Assembly: GCF_022758235.1 (NCBI RefSeq)
Contig: NZ_JALEBG010000001.1
Coordinates: 1,674,001 to 1,738,000 of the forward strand
Origin: Pontibacter liquoris
GTDB lineage: Bacteria; Bacteroidota; Bacteroidia; Cytophagales; Hymenobacteraceae
DNA length: 64,000 nucleotides
Direction of reading: 5' to 3'
This document shows, in pieces, positions 54,009 through 63,456 of the stretch (positions are counted from its first letter, which is position 1; each line of letters begins with the position of its first letter). The notes under the pieces are model-generated. The model was given only the letters and a program-made list of their open reading frames with translations, searched no databases and was not told the DNA's origin. The translations under genes and the position numbers were made by a program.

Positions 54009-54692
54009 TTACAGGTTTATAGTTTGATCTATCTCCATCAAAATAAGTTCCTTGGCTGCCATCTGCGCCACTTCCTTCACCTCGTCTTTGTCTATTTTGA
54101 TGTAAGGGAACGTGTCGTAGTGCATGCCGATCACCCGGTCTACCTGCACAAAATCGGCAGCGATCATGGCATCGTTAATGTCCATAGTAAAGTTATCGCC
54201 GATCGGCAACAGTGCAAAATCCAGATCGAACTGCTCAGGTATGAGCTTCATGTCATAGGTTAGCGCCGTATCGCCGGCAAAGTAGAAGGTCTGGGTTTCC
54301 GTTTCGACCACGTAACCGGTGGCTACACCGCCGTAGGAGCCATCCGGCATAGAGCTGGAATGTATGGCTGTCACCATTTTAACGGTGCCGAACGGGAGCG
54401 TTACTTTACCTCCGGGGTTAAGCGGATGCGTTTTTTCCACGCCTTTGTTTTCAAACCAGCTGGCTACTTCAAAGTTGGCGATTAGGGTGGCATTGTTGTT
54501 TTTAGCGATGCGCTCGGCATCAGCCACATGGTCGCCGTGCCCGTGCGAAAGCAGGATGTAGTCGGCTTTGATGCTATCCACGTCTATTTCCGAAGCAAGT
54601 TCGTTCGGCGAAATAAAGGGATCAAATAGAACACGATGCTCCCCAATTTGAAATAAGAAGCAGGACTGTCCGTAGTATGTTATCTCTATCAT
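54009..54692 (-). CDS. UPF0173 metallo-beta-lactamase-fold hydrolase
   Basis: This 227-residue protein has the metal-binding HxHxDH motif in LLSHGHGDHVADAERI, preceded by FLFQIGEHRVLFDPFI and followed by YFAGDTALTYDM and GMHYDTFPYI. It matches the YtkL/UPF0173 group of small metal-dependent hydrolases with unknown substrate. Complete, ATG start. The next gene downstream is the FkbM methyltransferase. Confidence 0.92.
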   Translation of the reverse strand: MIEITYYGQSCFLFQIGEHRVLFDPFISPNELASEIDVDSIKADYILLSHGHGDHVADAERIAKNNNATLIANFEVASWFENKGVEKTHPLNPGGKVTLPFGTVKMVTAIHSSSMPDGSYGGVATGYVVETETQTFYFAGDTALTYDMKLIPEQFDLDFALLPIGDNFTMDINDAMIAADFVQVDRVIGMHYDTFPYIKIDKDEVKEVAQMAAKELILMEIDQTINL

Positions 54693-55391
54693 GTTGCTCG
54701 TTTTACGCTGGGATCAGCTATACATATAGCTTACATCCTGCACAAAGATACATTTTTTTACCCAATTTAGGAGGACCAAACCGGTACAGAGAGGGTATAT
54801 TTATCCACACTTTTTGTGCACATTTTCCTGTTTATTGCAAGGTTAACAAGGAACGACTAAAAAGAATTTAAAGTGTAAAATACCCGGCCTCCTGCTATTT
54901 CTTTGCGGGTTTATAACCCAAAGGCTGTAGGCCTGTAGGCAAGCTACTGGATTTTAAATATAGATCATACTATATATTTCGATGTGCTGTACTGATCAGA
55001 AAGGGGAAGATGAAACTTCCTGGATGTGATGAACATACTTAAACATATAAATTATTTAACGGCTTGTAAAATGCTAAATAGTAGGCAGGTATAAAGTATG
55101 CCTTGTGTACTTCCAGCGGAATGGAATTCATACATTAGTACAGCTAAATGGAGTATAGTGGTAAGCTGCATTGGTTTAAGTAATTCCTTTCCAGCATGTT
55201 TTATTCAGATAGATTGTATGCAGCTAGCCTTCAAGCTTATTCTATCCGCATACTTGCTAAATAAGTAGCGATCTCTTTGTGAACTACGATCAAGGTAAGC
55301 AAGTATAGGACAAGTATGAAGCGAATGCTTCAGTAACAAAAAAGGACAGCTACACAGGCAGCTGTCCTTTTTTATACCTCAAACAAATAGG
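54693..55391. other. AT-rich 699-base intergenic region with one perfect DnaA box
   Basis: No gene, tRNA or long repeat was found. TTATCCACA at 54801-54809 is a perfect DnaA-box match. The remainder has AT-rich blocks (54950-55080) and several heptamer-like AAGTATA/TATACTT variants. The proximity of parAB (1.5-3 kb) makes an origin-related role possible, but one box is weak support. Confidence 0.35.
55338..55374 (-). terminator. Terminator of the YflT/DUF2382 gene
   Basis: AAAAAAGGACAGCT and AGCTGTCCTTTTTT form a perfect 14-base stem with an 8-base loop, 18 bases after the stop at 55392. Confidence 0.88.
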
Positions 55392-56207
55392 TTAAACGTT
55401 CTCCGGGCCTCTGCGGGGATCGTTTAAGCGGTCTCTGTCGTGGAGCTTATCAATTTCGACGTCCTGTTTACGTTCGGTTCCCCGAACGGTCTCCTGGCGT
55501 TCTTCTGTCGTTTTGTTCAGTCTCACTTCTTCCACTACCCGGGCTTCTTTGTTCACTACCGGCACTTCGGCATGCTCGGTCATGGTAATTTCGCCTTCCT
55601 TAAAGTTTTCGAGGTCTCGCTCGTTAGCCGGGCGATTTACGGGTCTGCGTTCTACATCGATGTGCTCTTGGCGCAGGCGCAGGCGCTCTTCTACCGGGCG
55701 TTCCACAATGCGGCTCCTGATATGCACGCCGCCTGTTTCTACTTCGCGCTTGCCCACCTTCATTTTTTCTTCTACTATCGGAATAGCGTTATTGGAGTTT
55801 ATCCAGTTACCTCTTTTTTCCTGGGGCATGCTGCGGTATTTCTCGGCTCTGTCGTTTACATCAATGGCGCCGCACTTGTCTAGCAGTTCGGCAGCCTTTT
55901 TTGCCTGCTCCCTGCTTTCGGCATGTACTGTCAGTATGGATCCATGCTCCGCTACTTCTGCATACTTTTGGGATTCATCACGGTCATCGAACAGTGAACC
56001 AAAGAAATTTTCTGTTCCGCGGGCGTTCTCTACAGGCCTGTCAGGTGCTGCAGCGGGCGGGGCCATCCTGTTCTCATTTCTGTCGCGTAAGCCGTTCACG
56101 GTCAAGTCAATGTGGTCGCTTGGGATACCGTGTTGCATAAGTTCCTGCGCAGCCACCTGGGCGTCTACGCCATAATCAAAAATTCCTATTACAGTTTGTT
56201 TTTCCAT
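55392..56207 (-). CDS. Stress protein with YflT-like and DUF2382 (YsnF) domains
   Basis: This 271-residue protein has N-terminal residues ~4-115 resembling the general-stress YflT/17M fold (VIGIFDYGVDAQVAAQELMQHGI; EHGSILTVHAESREQAKKAAELL). From ~145 a DUF2382/YsnF domain begins: IPIVEEKMKVGKREVETGGVHIRSRIVERPVEERLRLRQEHIDVERRPV, then HAEVPVVNKEARVVEEVRLNK. Highly charged, no membrane helix. Often induced by desiccation or osmotic stress in other bacteria; no direct evidence here. Paralogous to the next gene upstream. Confidence 0.85.
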   Translation of the reverse strand: MEKQTVIGIFDYGVDAQVAAQELMQHGIPSDHIDLTVNGLRDRNENRMAPPAAAPDRPVENARGTENFFGSLFDDRDESQKYAEVAEHGSILTVHAESREQAKKAAELLDKCGAIDVNDRAEKYRSMPQEKRGNWINSNNAIPIVEEKMKVGKREVETGGVHIRSRIVERPVEERLRLRQEHIDVERRPVNRPANERDLENFKEGEITMTEHAEVPVVNKEARVVEEVRLNKTTEERQETVRGTERKQDVEIDKLHDRDRLNDPRRGPENV

Positions 56208-56295
56208 CGTAGTTGGGTTTTATGTTACACAATCTCAGGCCAGCTCAGCTGGCCTGCTTCGGGAACGAAGCGTGGCTTATTCCCTGTAAAAAATA

Positions 56296-56856
56296 TTATC
56301 TTGGTCTGTCAGCACTGTTTCTGTCTTCGCGGTTTACCTGAATTTCTTCTTTGCGGAGCGTTACTTCCTCCGGTTCATGGGTGCGTACCACGCGTTTGGT
56401 TACATGCAGTTCTTCCACCAAAACCAGGCGCTTTACCACCACAGCCTCCTCGCGCATCACCGGAATAATGGTTGTGTCACCTTCATACCGGATTTCAGGA
56501 GGGGCCTCCACATACTTGTTCACCGCAATCCGTTGCACGTCTATTTCCTCATGTGTGGTAGGGACGTCAACCGTCACCCGCTCTTCATGCACATTTTTAG
56601 AGATGTGCACCCGGCCAGTTTCCACCACCCGCTTGTCGATGCGGACATTCTCCTCAATAACAGGGATGATGTCGGATTCTTCGGTTCTGCTGCGGGGTTG
56701 TCTGTTCGTGTCATATTCCGCCGGCCTCGGAGCAATATCATCTCTGGCAGCAACATCATCCGTTTGCGGCGGGATGGGTGCATTGGCAGAGGTGGCCATG
56801 CTCTCGCGGAGCTTTTCTTCAAATTCGGATTGTATTTTTTTAGATGACTTGCTCAT
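56296..56856 (-). CDS. DUF2382 (YsnF/AvaK-like) stress protein
   Basis: This 186-residue, highly charged protein has the DUF2382 block: IPVIEENVRIDKRVVETGRVHISKNVHEERVTVDVPTTHEEIDVQRIAVNK and TIIPVMREEAVVVKRLVLVEELHVTKR. It lacks the N-terminal YflT-like part of its neighbour. The gene precedes the YflT-DUF2382 gene by 88 bases on the same strand, so a two-gene stress operon is plausible. Confidence 0.85.
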   Translation of the reverse strand: MSKSSKKIQSEFEEKLRESMATSANAPIPPQTDDVAARDDIAPRPAEYDTNRQPRSRTEESDIIPVIEENVRIDKRVVETGRVHISKNVHEERVTVDVPTTHEEIDVQRIAVNKYVEAPPEIRYEGDTTIIPVMREEAVVVKRLVLVEELHVTKRVVRTHEPEEVTLRKEEIQVNREDRNSADRPR

Positions 56857-57314
56857 TTTCGTTCTTTATTAGCCGTTTTAAATATAGCTATTCAGGGTGG
56901 ATTGCATTTAATTGCCCCTGTAGTTTTGTACGATGGCAACCGGTTTGCGTTCAGAAAAGATAAATTTTACCAGGCGTAAGCAGGGTGCAGTATGTAGAAA
57001 AGCGCCAAACCCATACCACTGATGAAATGAGAATCGGAAGGATAGCTGGTAAAAGATTCTACGCTCCCGGATTGACAGGTTGGTTTTGAAAAATGTGGGT
57101 TTGAGGGCCGGTTTCGGGACGCCGGTTAGAAATTCAGCAGGGGCAAGAAGAAGTATAAACCTGATCTGCAGCAGCCAGTTTGCGGATGGGAAGTATGGCT
57201 TGGCGCCAGCTTTAAACAGGGAGAACACAAGTATGGCCGGTGCCGGAAAACAGAAATCTGCTTACCGGCACCGGCCATACTTTTGCATTTTAAAAGAAGC
57301 GTTACTACAGGCGT
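56857..57314. other. 458-base spacer
   Basis: It contains the long inverted repeat at 57229-57284 and two AAGTATA-like heptamers. A 106-codon minus-strand frame (56908-57228) exists but has no recognisable similarity and an implausible, Phe-rich composition; not called. Confidence 0.5.
57229..57284. terminator. Long hairpin (18-base perfect inverted repeat), probable terminator of the KASIII gene
   Basis: AAGTATGGCCGGTGCCGG (57229-57246) pairs perfectly with CCGGCACCGGCCATACTT (57265-57282) around an 18-base loop. It lies 31 bases after the KASIII stop. T-runs are short on the minus strand and 4 long on the plus strand, so it is atypical as a terminator. Confidence 0.6.
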
Positions 57315-58400
57315 TTATACTCGGTAGCAGATTGCATTGATGTTCATGCCGGCGCCAACAGAGGCAAAGAGTACAAGATCACCGGGCTGCAACTCATGCT
57401 CATCGTCTTTCCCTTTCCGAACCAGGTCATACAAAGTGGGCACGGTGGCCACAGAGCTGTTGCCCAGGTAATGGATGCTCATGGGCATAATAGCTTCCGG
57501 CAGTTCCCGTATGCCGTATAGTTTGTACAAGGCCTGAATGATGCCCTCGTCCATTTTCTCATTGGCCTGGTGGAGGAATACTTTTTTCACGTCCCCGATG
57601 GATACGCCGCATTTATCCAGGCAGTTCTTCATTGCCTCGGGCACCAGTTTTATCGCATATTCATACACTTTGCGGCCCTTCATTTTGATGTAGCGCACAC
57701 CAGGCGTACATTCAGGTGCATACGAGGTAGCCATGTTGATGTAGTAAGCCTCATCCAGACTATGGCTAAGCGCGCTGCTACCCAGGATGCCGCTGCCGGT
57801 TTCAGGCACTTCCCGGTATTCCAGCACCGATGCGCCGGCCCCGTCACTGAAGATCATACTATCGCGGTCGTGCCGGTCGATTACGCGGGAGAGCGTTTCG
57901 GCTCCAATCACCAGCGCTTTTTTGGCGATGCCGGCTTTGAAAAAGGCATCTACCTGAATCACCCCCTGCACCCAGCCCGGACAGCCAAAAAGAATATCAT
58001 AGGCCACGCAACCGGCATTCCGGATGCGGAGATTATGCTTCACGCGGCTTGCCAGCGAAGGCACGGCATCCGACTGCACAGTGCCCGCCACTACATTGCC
58101 AAAGTTATGGGCCACGATAATAAGATCGAGGGTTTCCGGATCGATGCCGCTGTCTTTCAGGGCTTCTTCGGCAGCAAGGGTGGCAATATCAGAGGTGGTC
58201 AGGTGCTCCGCCACATAACGCCGTTCGGCTATGCCAGTAATTTTCTGAAACTTCTCCACGATCACCTCCGGCGCAGTGCCGATGGGCGCATTGTTTTCGG
58301 TGAAAAAATCGTTAGCTGTAAATTCCTGATTCGTTTTTACCTCGGTGGGTATATAACTTCCTGTGCCTGTTATGACAGATCGCCACATAGTAGTATGCAT
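57315..58400 (-). CDS. 3-oxoacyl-ACP synthase III family protein (FabH-like)
   Basis: This protein is 361 residues from the ATG at 58400; an ATG at 58388 (MWRSVITGTGSYIPTEV) may be the true start. The thiolase-fold KASIII triad is visible: Cys in CVAYDILFGCPGWVQGV, His in VFLHQANEKMDEGII, Asn in IHYLGNSSVATVPT. ASVGAGMNINAICYR closes the fold. FabH starts fatty acid synthesis from acetyl-CoA, but this longer subgroup may make specialised acyl chains. Not adjacent to other fab genes. Confidence 0.87.
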   Translation of the reverse strand: MHTTMWRSVITGTGSYIPTEVKTNQEFTANDFFTENNAPIGTAPEVIVEKFQKITGIAERRYVAEHLTTSDIATLAAEEALKDSGIDPETLDLIIVAHNFGNVVAGTVQSDAVPSLASRVKHNLRIRNAGCVAYDILFGCPGWVQGVIQVDAFFKAGIAKKALVIGAETLSRVIDRHDRDSMIFSDGAGASVLEYREVPETGSGILGSSALSHSLDEAYYINMATSYAPECTPGVRYIKMKGRKVYEYAIKLVPEAMKNCLDKCGVSIGDVKKVFLHQANEKMDEGIIQALYKLYGIRELPEAIMPMSIHYLGNSSVATVPTLYDLVRKGKDDEHELQPGDLVLFASVGAGMNINAICYRV

Positions 58401-58697
58401 AAATAAAAAAATAATGAAACCCGTTGTTGTTTCGCTTGGTCGGGGCAATGCGCAAGGCTGTTTTCAGGAAACAAGCTCCTGGCAAGCGCCCGGGAAACAA
58501 CAGAATGGGAAACCCCGCCAAAGACCATTTAGCTCAAGGGTTTAATATTATACTGACAATATATATTTTAACCAACTCTTACGCAAGCAATGTAAGTTGT
58601 TTTTTGCTGTAAAGCAGGCGGTTTGCACGATTTGTTTTGCGCATCATTAGAGAGCCGGTAGCTGGTGTTATACTTGCTGGCGCAATTCCCGCAGCTG

Positions 58698-59198
58698 CTA
58701 CTTTTCTTTCTTTGCAATCAGTTCGGTCAAAAGGGTTTCCAGCATTTTTTGAAACTGCAGCAGCTCGGGCGGGCCGCCCTGCTGGTGCTTGATGCGTTTG
58801 GCTACTTTGCCATCGAGGTAAAACGTAAAGTTAGTGACGGGTCTGTCTGTTGCCCGCGAGAGGTAAGTAGGCTGCAGGGACGTATAATGAAGCGAATCAA
58901 TTTCCTGCCGGAGTTGCTGCAGGGCCGGCTCGGCCAAGTGCAAGTATAACGTATCGGCTGCGGGAGCATACTGGTACCCGATGTAGGTGATGCTACCGTT
59001 TTCGTAAAAGGTGGCTTCATAAGCCGGGCAGGTACCATAGCAGGGCGGTTTCTGAAAGAAAAGCAACGGCTGCGCCGGTGCTTTTCCGGCTGCTTGATCA
59101 GGAGCTGCCGCCCGGCACCCGGCCAGCAGCCCGGCACAGAGGCCTGTCAGGAGAAAGCGCAGCAGGATGGGGCGGAGCAACGGGCCGGAACGGATCAT
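58698..59198 (-). CDS. DUF6438 lipoprotein
   Basis: This protein is 166 residues from the ATG at 59198, chosen because it puts the lipobox (LLTGLCAGLLAGC, Cys near 27) at the expected distance; a longer frame upstream overlaps the previous gene. The DUF6438 motif is LLFFQKPPCYGTCPAYEATFYENGSITYIG with two cysteines. Function unknown; outer-membrane lipoprotein by prediction. It begins 7 bases after the preceding lipoprotein gene, so the two form an operon. Confidence 0.78.
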   Translation of the reverse strand: MIRSGPLLRPILLRFLLTGLCAGLLAGCRAAAPDQAAGKAPAQPLLFFQKPPCYGTCPAYEATFYENGSITYIGYQYAPAADTLYLHLAEPALQQLRQEIDSLHYTSLQPTYLSRATDRPVTNFTFYLDGKVAKRIKHQQGGPPELLQFQKMLETLLTELIAKKEK

Positions 59199-59205
59199 AC
59201 CTGGG

Positions 59206-59796
59206 TTAATGTGCTGGTTCAACTTTTTTGAGCTTCCCATCCACAAACTCATACGCTTGTGGCGAGCAATCATGGCACTGGCTGTAATCTATAGTCGAAT
59301 CGGGCGGATTTACGATTAGCAGGCGGCTGTTGGCGTTAAAGCGGGCGCCCATGCTGCTTTGTACTTTGTCCAGCACCATGCCGGTTTCACGGTCTATGAC
59401 ATAATGCGTCTGACAACTAGTGCCGCAGCCTACCGAAACCACCGTATACTTGCCCGCAAAATTAACACCTTCTTTCAATCCTTCGCGCAGAGCCGAGCGG
59501 TAGGTCCGGGCATCAGCGCTACCTGCTTCGTTCAGCTCCGATAGCCGGCCATGGTAGAGTTCTTGTACGCCATAGCTGCCGCTGTTTTCATATTCCTGCA
59601 GCGTAATGCGGTACTGGTCGTACAAACCGGGGTTTTCATCTGAAGAGATGGGCGTTTCCACCGAATCGCGTGCCAGTTGTTTCTCCAGTTTGGGGTGTGT
59701 GCTGGCAATCGATTTATCTTCGTCTGTGCCCTGCTGGCAGGCAACCGTGGCAAGGGCAAGCAGCAGGAAAGCAGGTTTAAGCAAATTCTTTTTCAT
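59206..59796 (-). CDS. Predicted lipoprotein, unknown family
   Basis: This protein is 196 residues from the ATG at 59796 (MKKNLLKPAFLLLALATVACQQG; lipobox ATVAC). The mature part has four later cysteines in paired positions (GCGTSC; CHDC), suggesting disulfides or metal binding: TVVSVGCGTSCQTHYVIDRETG and YSQCHDCSPQAYEFVDG. I do not recognise the family. First gene of a two-gene unit with the DUF6438 lipoprotein. Confidence 0.72.
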   Translation of the reverse strand: MKKNLLKPAFLLLALATVACQQGTDEDKSIASTHPKLEKQLARDSVETPISSDENPGLYDQYRITLQEYENSGSYGVQELYHGRLSELNEAGSADARTYRSALREGLKEGVNFAGKYTVVSVGCGTSCQTHYVIDRETGMVLDKVQSSMGARFNANSRLLIVNPPDSTIDYSQCHDCSPQAYEFVDGKLKKVEPAH

Positions 59797-59844
59797 GGTT
59801 TCAGGTTTGTAGCTTTTCATACGTGGCCGCAGCAAGTATAGCCA

Positions 59845-59880
59845 ATAAAAAAGCCTTTCCGCAACCGGAAAGGCTTTTTA
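59845..59880 (-). terminator. Terminator of the pyrG-yidC unit
   Basis: TAAAAAAGCCTTTCCG and CGGAAAGGCTTTTTA form a near-perfect stem with a 3-5 base loop and T-run on the minus strand, 53 bases after the yidC stop. Confidence 0.88.
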
Positions 59881-59932
59881 TACTTAGATCAAGGCACCTG
59901 TTTATACTTGCGTAGCAGCAGGTGTCCTTTCC

Positions 59933-61765
59933 TTATTTCTTGGCTTTTTTCTTCTGCTGCTCTTTTTCCTGCGCTGCGCGCATGGCTTCCTGCATACGTT
60001 CTGTAAAAGAAGGGCCGCTGGTTTTTTTCTTATCCTTGCGTTTTTCCTTGTTCTCTTCCAGTTTGGCGCGCACCTTGCCTTCATCCACAAATCTGCGGAT
60101 AATGGCCTGCTGGCTGAAGGTCACCATGTTCGACATGAAGTAGTATAAGCTCAGGCCGGCAGGGTAGGAGTTCAGCACGAACATGAAGATAACCGGCATC
60201 ATGTAGCTGTAATACTTCATTGGCCCCTGCATGGTGTTCACCTGGTTGTTCGACCAGGTATACAGAATGGTCGAAGCCGTCATCAGCAAGGTGAACATAC
60301 TCACGTGGTCGCCATAGAACGGGATGGTGAACGGCAGCCTCATAAACACATCATAGGTCGAAAGGTCTGTCGCCCATAGGAACGACTCCTGGCGCAGCTC
60401 AATGGAGTTAGGGAAGAAGTTGAACATGGCAAACAAGATCGGGATCTGCAGCACCATCGGGATACATCCGCTCATCGGGTTCACCCCCATTTCGGAGTAC
60501 AGCTTCATGGTTTCTACCTGCGTTTTCTGCATGTCGCCATCGTTGCGCTCCTTAATGGCATCGATCTCAGGCTTGAGCACCTTCATCTTGGCCATCGACA
60601 AGTAGGACTTATAAGTAAGCGGGAACAGGATGGTTTTGATGTAGAGTACCAGCAGGATGATGATGATACCGTAGTTGGCGATGTAGTTCTCCAGGAAGTC
60701 GAACGCCGGAATGATCAGCCATTTGTTTACGTAGGAGAAAATGCCCCAGCCCAGGTCCAGGTTGTGGTCAAACTCATAACCTACGCTTTTGAGGATCTTG
60801 TAATCTTTCGGACCGAAGAAGTACATGAACTCTCCTTTGCCGTTCAGCACGTCCTGCGTCGGGATGAGAATCTGGGAAGCCACAGTTTTCACCACCGACG
60901 AATCGGCCAGGTCAACAGAAGTATGCAGGGATGCGCCGGCAAAATTGTTGCTGGCAATGATGCCCGCTACAAAGAAGTTCTGCGTATTAGCCACCCATTT
61001 TACCGGCTCGTTTACCGTTACATTTTCTTCTTTATCGGAAGGAGAGATCTTTTCAAAGCCATCAGCTACGGTAGCATAGTTGATGCTTGACTTGTGGCGG
61101 TTCTGCGTTAGGTCGCGCTCCAACTGCTTCAGGTTGTCGTTCCAGGTAAAGGTCATGTTGGTGCCGCTCACCTGGCCATTCAGACCCTGGAATTTAAGCT
61201 TATAGCCCAGCATAAAGCTGTTGTCATACAGCGTGTATACCTGCTCAATGTACTGGCCATCACCCAGCGTAGCGCGGTAAGCGATGGTTTGCGCAGGGCC
61301 TGTTTCGCTCTGAACCGTCTTCACGCCGGAGGGGGTAAAGTATAAATCAGACAGTTTTACCTTGCGGCCATCGTTGGTGGTAAAGGCCACGTCGGTTTCG
61401 CTGCTTTTGCTGTCGAATAGGTGGAGCGGCTTGCCTTCGTATGTTTTATAGTTCTTCAGCAACACGTCTTCTACCTGGCCGCCTTTGCTGGTAAACGTGA
61501 TCTGCACATCCTGGTTCTGGATGGCAGTCGTACTGGCCTCGCCGGTGGCAGCAGCGCCAAAAGCGCCCAGAGCGGTAGCTCTGCGTGCCTGCGCCAGCGA
61601 GTCGTCTGCAGCAGTTGCGGTAATGTTGTGCGCTTGCACTCCCTTGGCTGTCTGTTCAATAGCCGCCTTCTGCGTCACATCCTTTTCCTTCCCTGCAAAA
61701 AAGAAAGAGTAGGCCAGTAGCAGTACGGCGATCAATCCAAAGCCAATCGCTTGATTTCTATCCAT
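59933..61765 (-). CDS. yidC: Membrane protein insertase YidC
   Basis: This 610-residue protein has the Gram-negative YidC plan: an N-terminal helix (IGFGLIAVLLLAYSFFF), a large periplasmic beta-sandwich domain (residues ~70-350), and a five-helix C-terminal core starting near residue 365, with ILLVLYIKTILFPLTYKSYLSMAKMKVLKPEI and NPMSGCIPMVLQIPILFAMFNFF. A Lys-rich tail (KKTSGPSFTERMQEAM ... KKKAKK) follows. It inserts proteins in the inner membrane with or without SecYEG. It is 29 bases after pyrG and probably co-transcribed. Confidence 0.97.
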   Translation of the reverse strand: MDRNQAIGFGLIAVLLLAYSFFFAGKEKDVTQKAAIEQTAKGVQAHNITATAADDSLAQARRATALGAFGAAATGEASTTAIQNQDVQITFTSKGGQVEDVLLKNYKTYEGKPLHLFDSKSSETDVAFTTNDGRKVKLSDLYFTPSGVKTVQSETGPAQTIAYRATLGDGQYIEQVYTLYDNSFMLGYKLKFQGLNGQVSGTNMTFTWNDNLKQLERDLTQNRHKSSINYATVADGFEKISPSDKEENVTVNEPVKWVANTQNFFVAGIIASNNFAGASLHTSVDLADSSVVKTVASQILIPTQDVLNGKGEFMYFFGPKDYKILKSVGYEFDHNLDLGWGIFSYVNKWLIIPAFDFLENYIANYGIIIILLVLYIKTILFPLTYKSYLSMAKMKVLKPEIDAIKERNDGDMQKTQVETMKLYSEMGVNPMSGCIPMVLQIPILFAMFNFFPNSIELRQESFLWATDLSTYDVFMRLPFTIPFYGDHVSMFTLLMTASTILYTWSNNQVNTMQGPMKYYSYMMPVIFMFVLNSYPAGLSLYYFMSNMVTFSQQAIIRRFVDEGKVRAKLEENKEKRKDKKKTSGPSFTERMQEAMRAAQEKEQQKKKAKK

Positions 61766-61794
61766 TTAATACTTCTTGAATTGTGTTTATTTGC

Positions 61795-63423
61795 TTATTT
61801 AGATTTTGCGTTATTAACAGCCGCTTTCATGATTGCCGCTTTCACGAACTTTACAAAAAGCGGGTGCGGATTCAATACAGTGCTTTTCAGCTCGGGGTGG
61901 TACTGTGCCGCCACAAACCACGGATGGTTCTGCAGTTCGATAATTTCCACCAGCCCTGTGTCTGGGTTTATACCGGTAGCCATCATACCCGCCTCCTCAA
62001 AAGCAGCTAAGTATTTGTTATTGAACTCATAACGATGGCGGTGGCGTTCCGAAATACGGGGCTTCCCGTAAATAGAATAAGCCTTCGATCCTTTTTTTAG
62101 TTCACAAGTATAGGCACCTAATCGCATAGTGCCGCCTTTTTGGGTAATTTCTTTCTGATCGGCCATCATATCGATCACCGGGTGCGGCGTTGCAGGGTCC
62201 ATCTCAGTAGAGGCAGCGCCTTCGAGCCCCAGCACGTTGCGGGCAAACTCCACAGCCGCGCATTGCATACCCAGGCAGATGCCAAAGAAAGGGATGTTAT
62301 TTTCGCGTACATAGCGGATGGCCTCCAGCTTGCCTCTGAAGCCGCGCTCCCCGAACCCGGGGGCTACCAGCACGCCATCCATGGTGCGCAACAGGGCACC
62401 CACGTTCTCATCGGTTATATTTTCTGACTGGAACCACTTGATATTTACTTTGCACTCGTTGGCGGCACCCGCATGTATAAACGATTCTACAATCGATTTA
62501 TAAGCATCCGGCAATTCCACATACTTGCCTACCAGCGCAATATTTACTTCAGCTGTCGGGTTTTTAAGGCGGCCCAGAAACTCTTTCCAGCTATCCAGGT
62601 TGGGTTCTGCTTTGTGGGTGAGCTTCAGCTTGCTCATCACGCGCTCATCCAGCTTTTCTTTGCGCATGAGCAGGGGCACGTCGTATATCGTTTCGGCATC
62701 CAACGACTCGATCACCGAATTGATGGTCACGTTACAGAAAAGAGCGATCTTTTTGCGCAGGTCTGTCGGAATCGGATACTCCGAGCGGCAAACGAGGATA
62801 TCAGGCTGCACGCCAGCTTCGGAAAGATCGCGTACTGAGTGTTGGGTTGGTTTTGTTTTCAGCTCGCCGGCCGCTTTCAGGTAAGGCACCAGCGTCAGGT
62901 GGATCACACAGGATTCGTGCACGCCCAGGTCCCAGCGCAGCTGGCGCACTGCCTCAATGAAGGGCAGCGACTCAATATCGCCTACACAACCGCCAATCTC
63001 CGTGATCACAATATCAAACTCGCCTGTCTGGCCCAAAAGCAGCATGCGGCGCTTGATCTCGTCAGTGATATGGGGTACCACCTGCACGGTTTTGCCCAGG
63101 TAGGCGCCTTCGCGCTCCTGCATGATCACATTATAATAGATACGGCCGGTGGTGACGTTGTTTGCCTGCGAAGTAGCCGTGTTGAGGAAACGCTCGTAAT
63201 GCCCCAGGTCCAGGTCAGTTTCTGCGCCGTCCTCGGTTACAAAGCACTCGCCATGTTCGTAGGGGTTCAGCGTTCCCGGATCGATGTTGATGTAGGGGTC
63301 AAATTTCTGAATAGTTACAGAGTAGCCTCTCGCCTGCAGCAACTTAGCAAGAGAAGCGGAGATGATGCCTTTACCGAGTGAGGAGGTAACGCCCCCTGTA
63401 ACAAAAATATATTTAGCAGCCAT
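61795..63423 (-). CDS. pyrG: CTP synthase
   Basis: This 542-residue enzyme aminates UTP to CTP. The synthetase domain starts [22 protein letters not shown] (P-loop), and [22 protein letters not shown] follows. The glutamine amidotransferase domain from ~residue 300 has the nucleophile in [18 protein letters not shown] and the catalytic His/Glu pair in [11 protein letters not shown]. Full length. Upstream is a TAACTTTG -7 element; yidC follows in the same transcript. Confidence 0.97.
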   Translation of the reverse strand: MAAKYIFVTGGVTSSLGKGIISASLAKLLQARGYSVTIQKFDPYINIDPGTLNPYEHGECFVTEDGAETDLDLGHYERFLNTATSQANNVTTGRIYYNVIMQEREGAYLGKTVQVVPHITDEIKRRMLLLGQTGEFDIVITEIGGCVGDIESLPFIEAVRQLRWDLGVHESCVIHLTLVPYLKAAGELKTKPTQHSVRDLSEAGVQPDILVCRSEYPIPTDLRKKIALFCNVTINSVIESLDAETIYDVPLLMRKEKLDERVMSKLKLTHKAEPNLDSWKEFLGRLKNPTAEVNIALVGKYVELPDAYKSIVESFIHAGAANECKVNIKWFQSENITDENVGALLRTMDGVLVAPGFGERGFRGKLEAIRYVRENNIPFFGICLGMQCAAVEFARNVLGLEGAASTEMDPATPHPVIDMMADQKEITQKGGTMRLGAYTCELKKGSKAYSIYGKPRISERHRHRYEFNNKYLAAFEEAGMMATGINPDTGLVEIIELQNHPWFVAAQYHPELKSTVLNPHPLFVKFVKAAIMKAAVNNAKSK

Positions 63424-63448
63424 AAGTTAGGTTAAGTCTTATGGACTG

Positions 63449-63456
63449 CAAAGTTA
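63449..63456 (-). promoter_or_regulatory. Candidate pyrG -7 element
   Basis: The minus strand reads TAACTTTG (TAnnTTTG), 25 bases before the pyrG ATG. No TTTG at -33. Confidence 0.45.

Noticed and set aside
55440..56860. Long plus-strand frames opposite the DUF2382 genes
   Set aside because: They mirror the biased charged-codon usage of the true genes on the other strand.
56908..57228. 106-codon minus-strand frame in the spacer before the KASIII gene
   Set aside because: Composition is implausible (Phe/Arg-rich without pattern) and no similarity is recognised.
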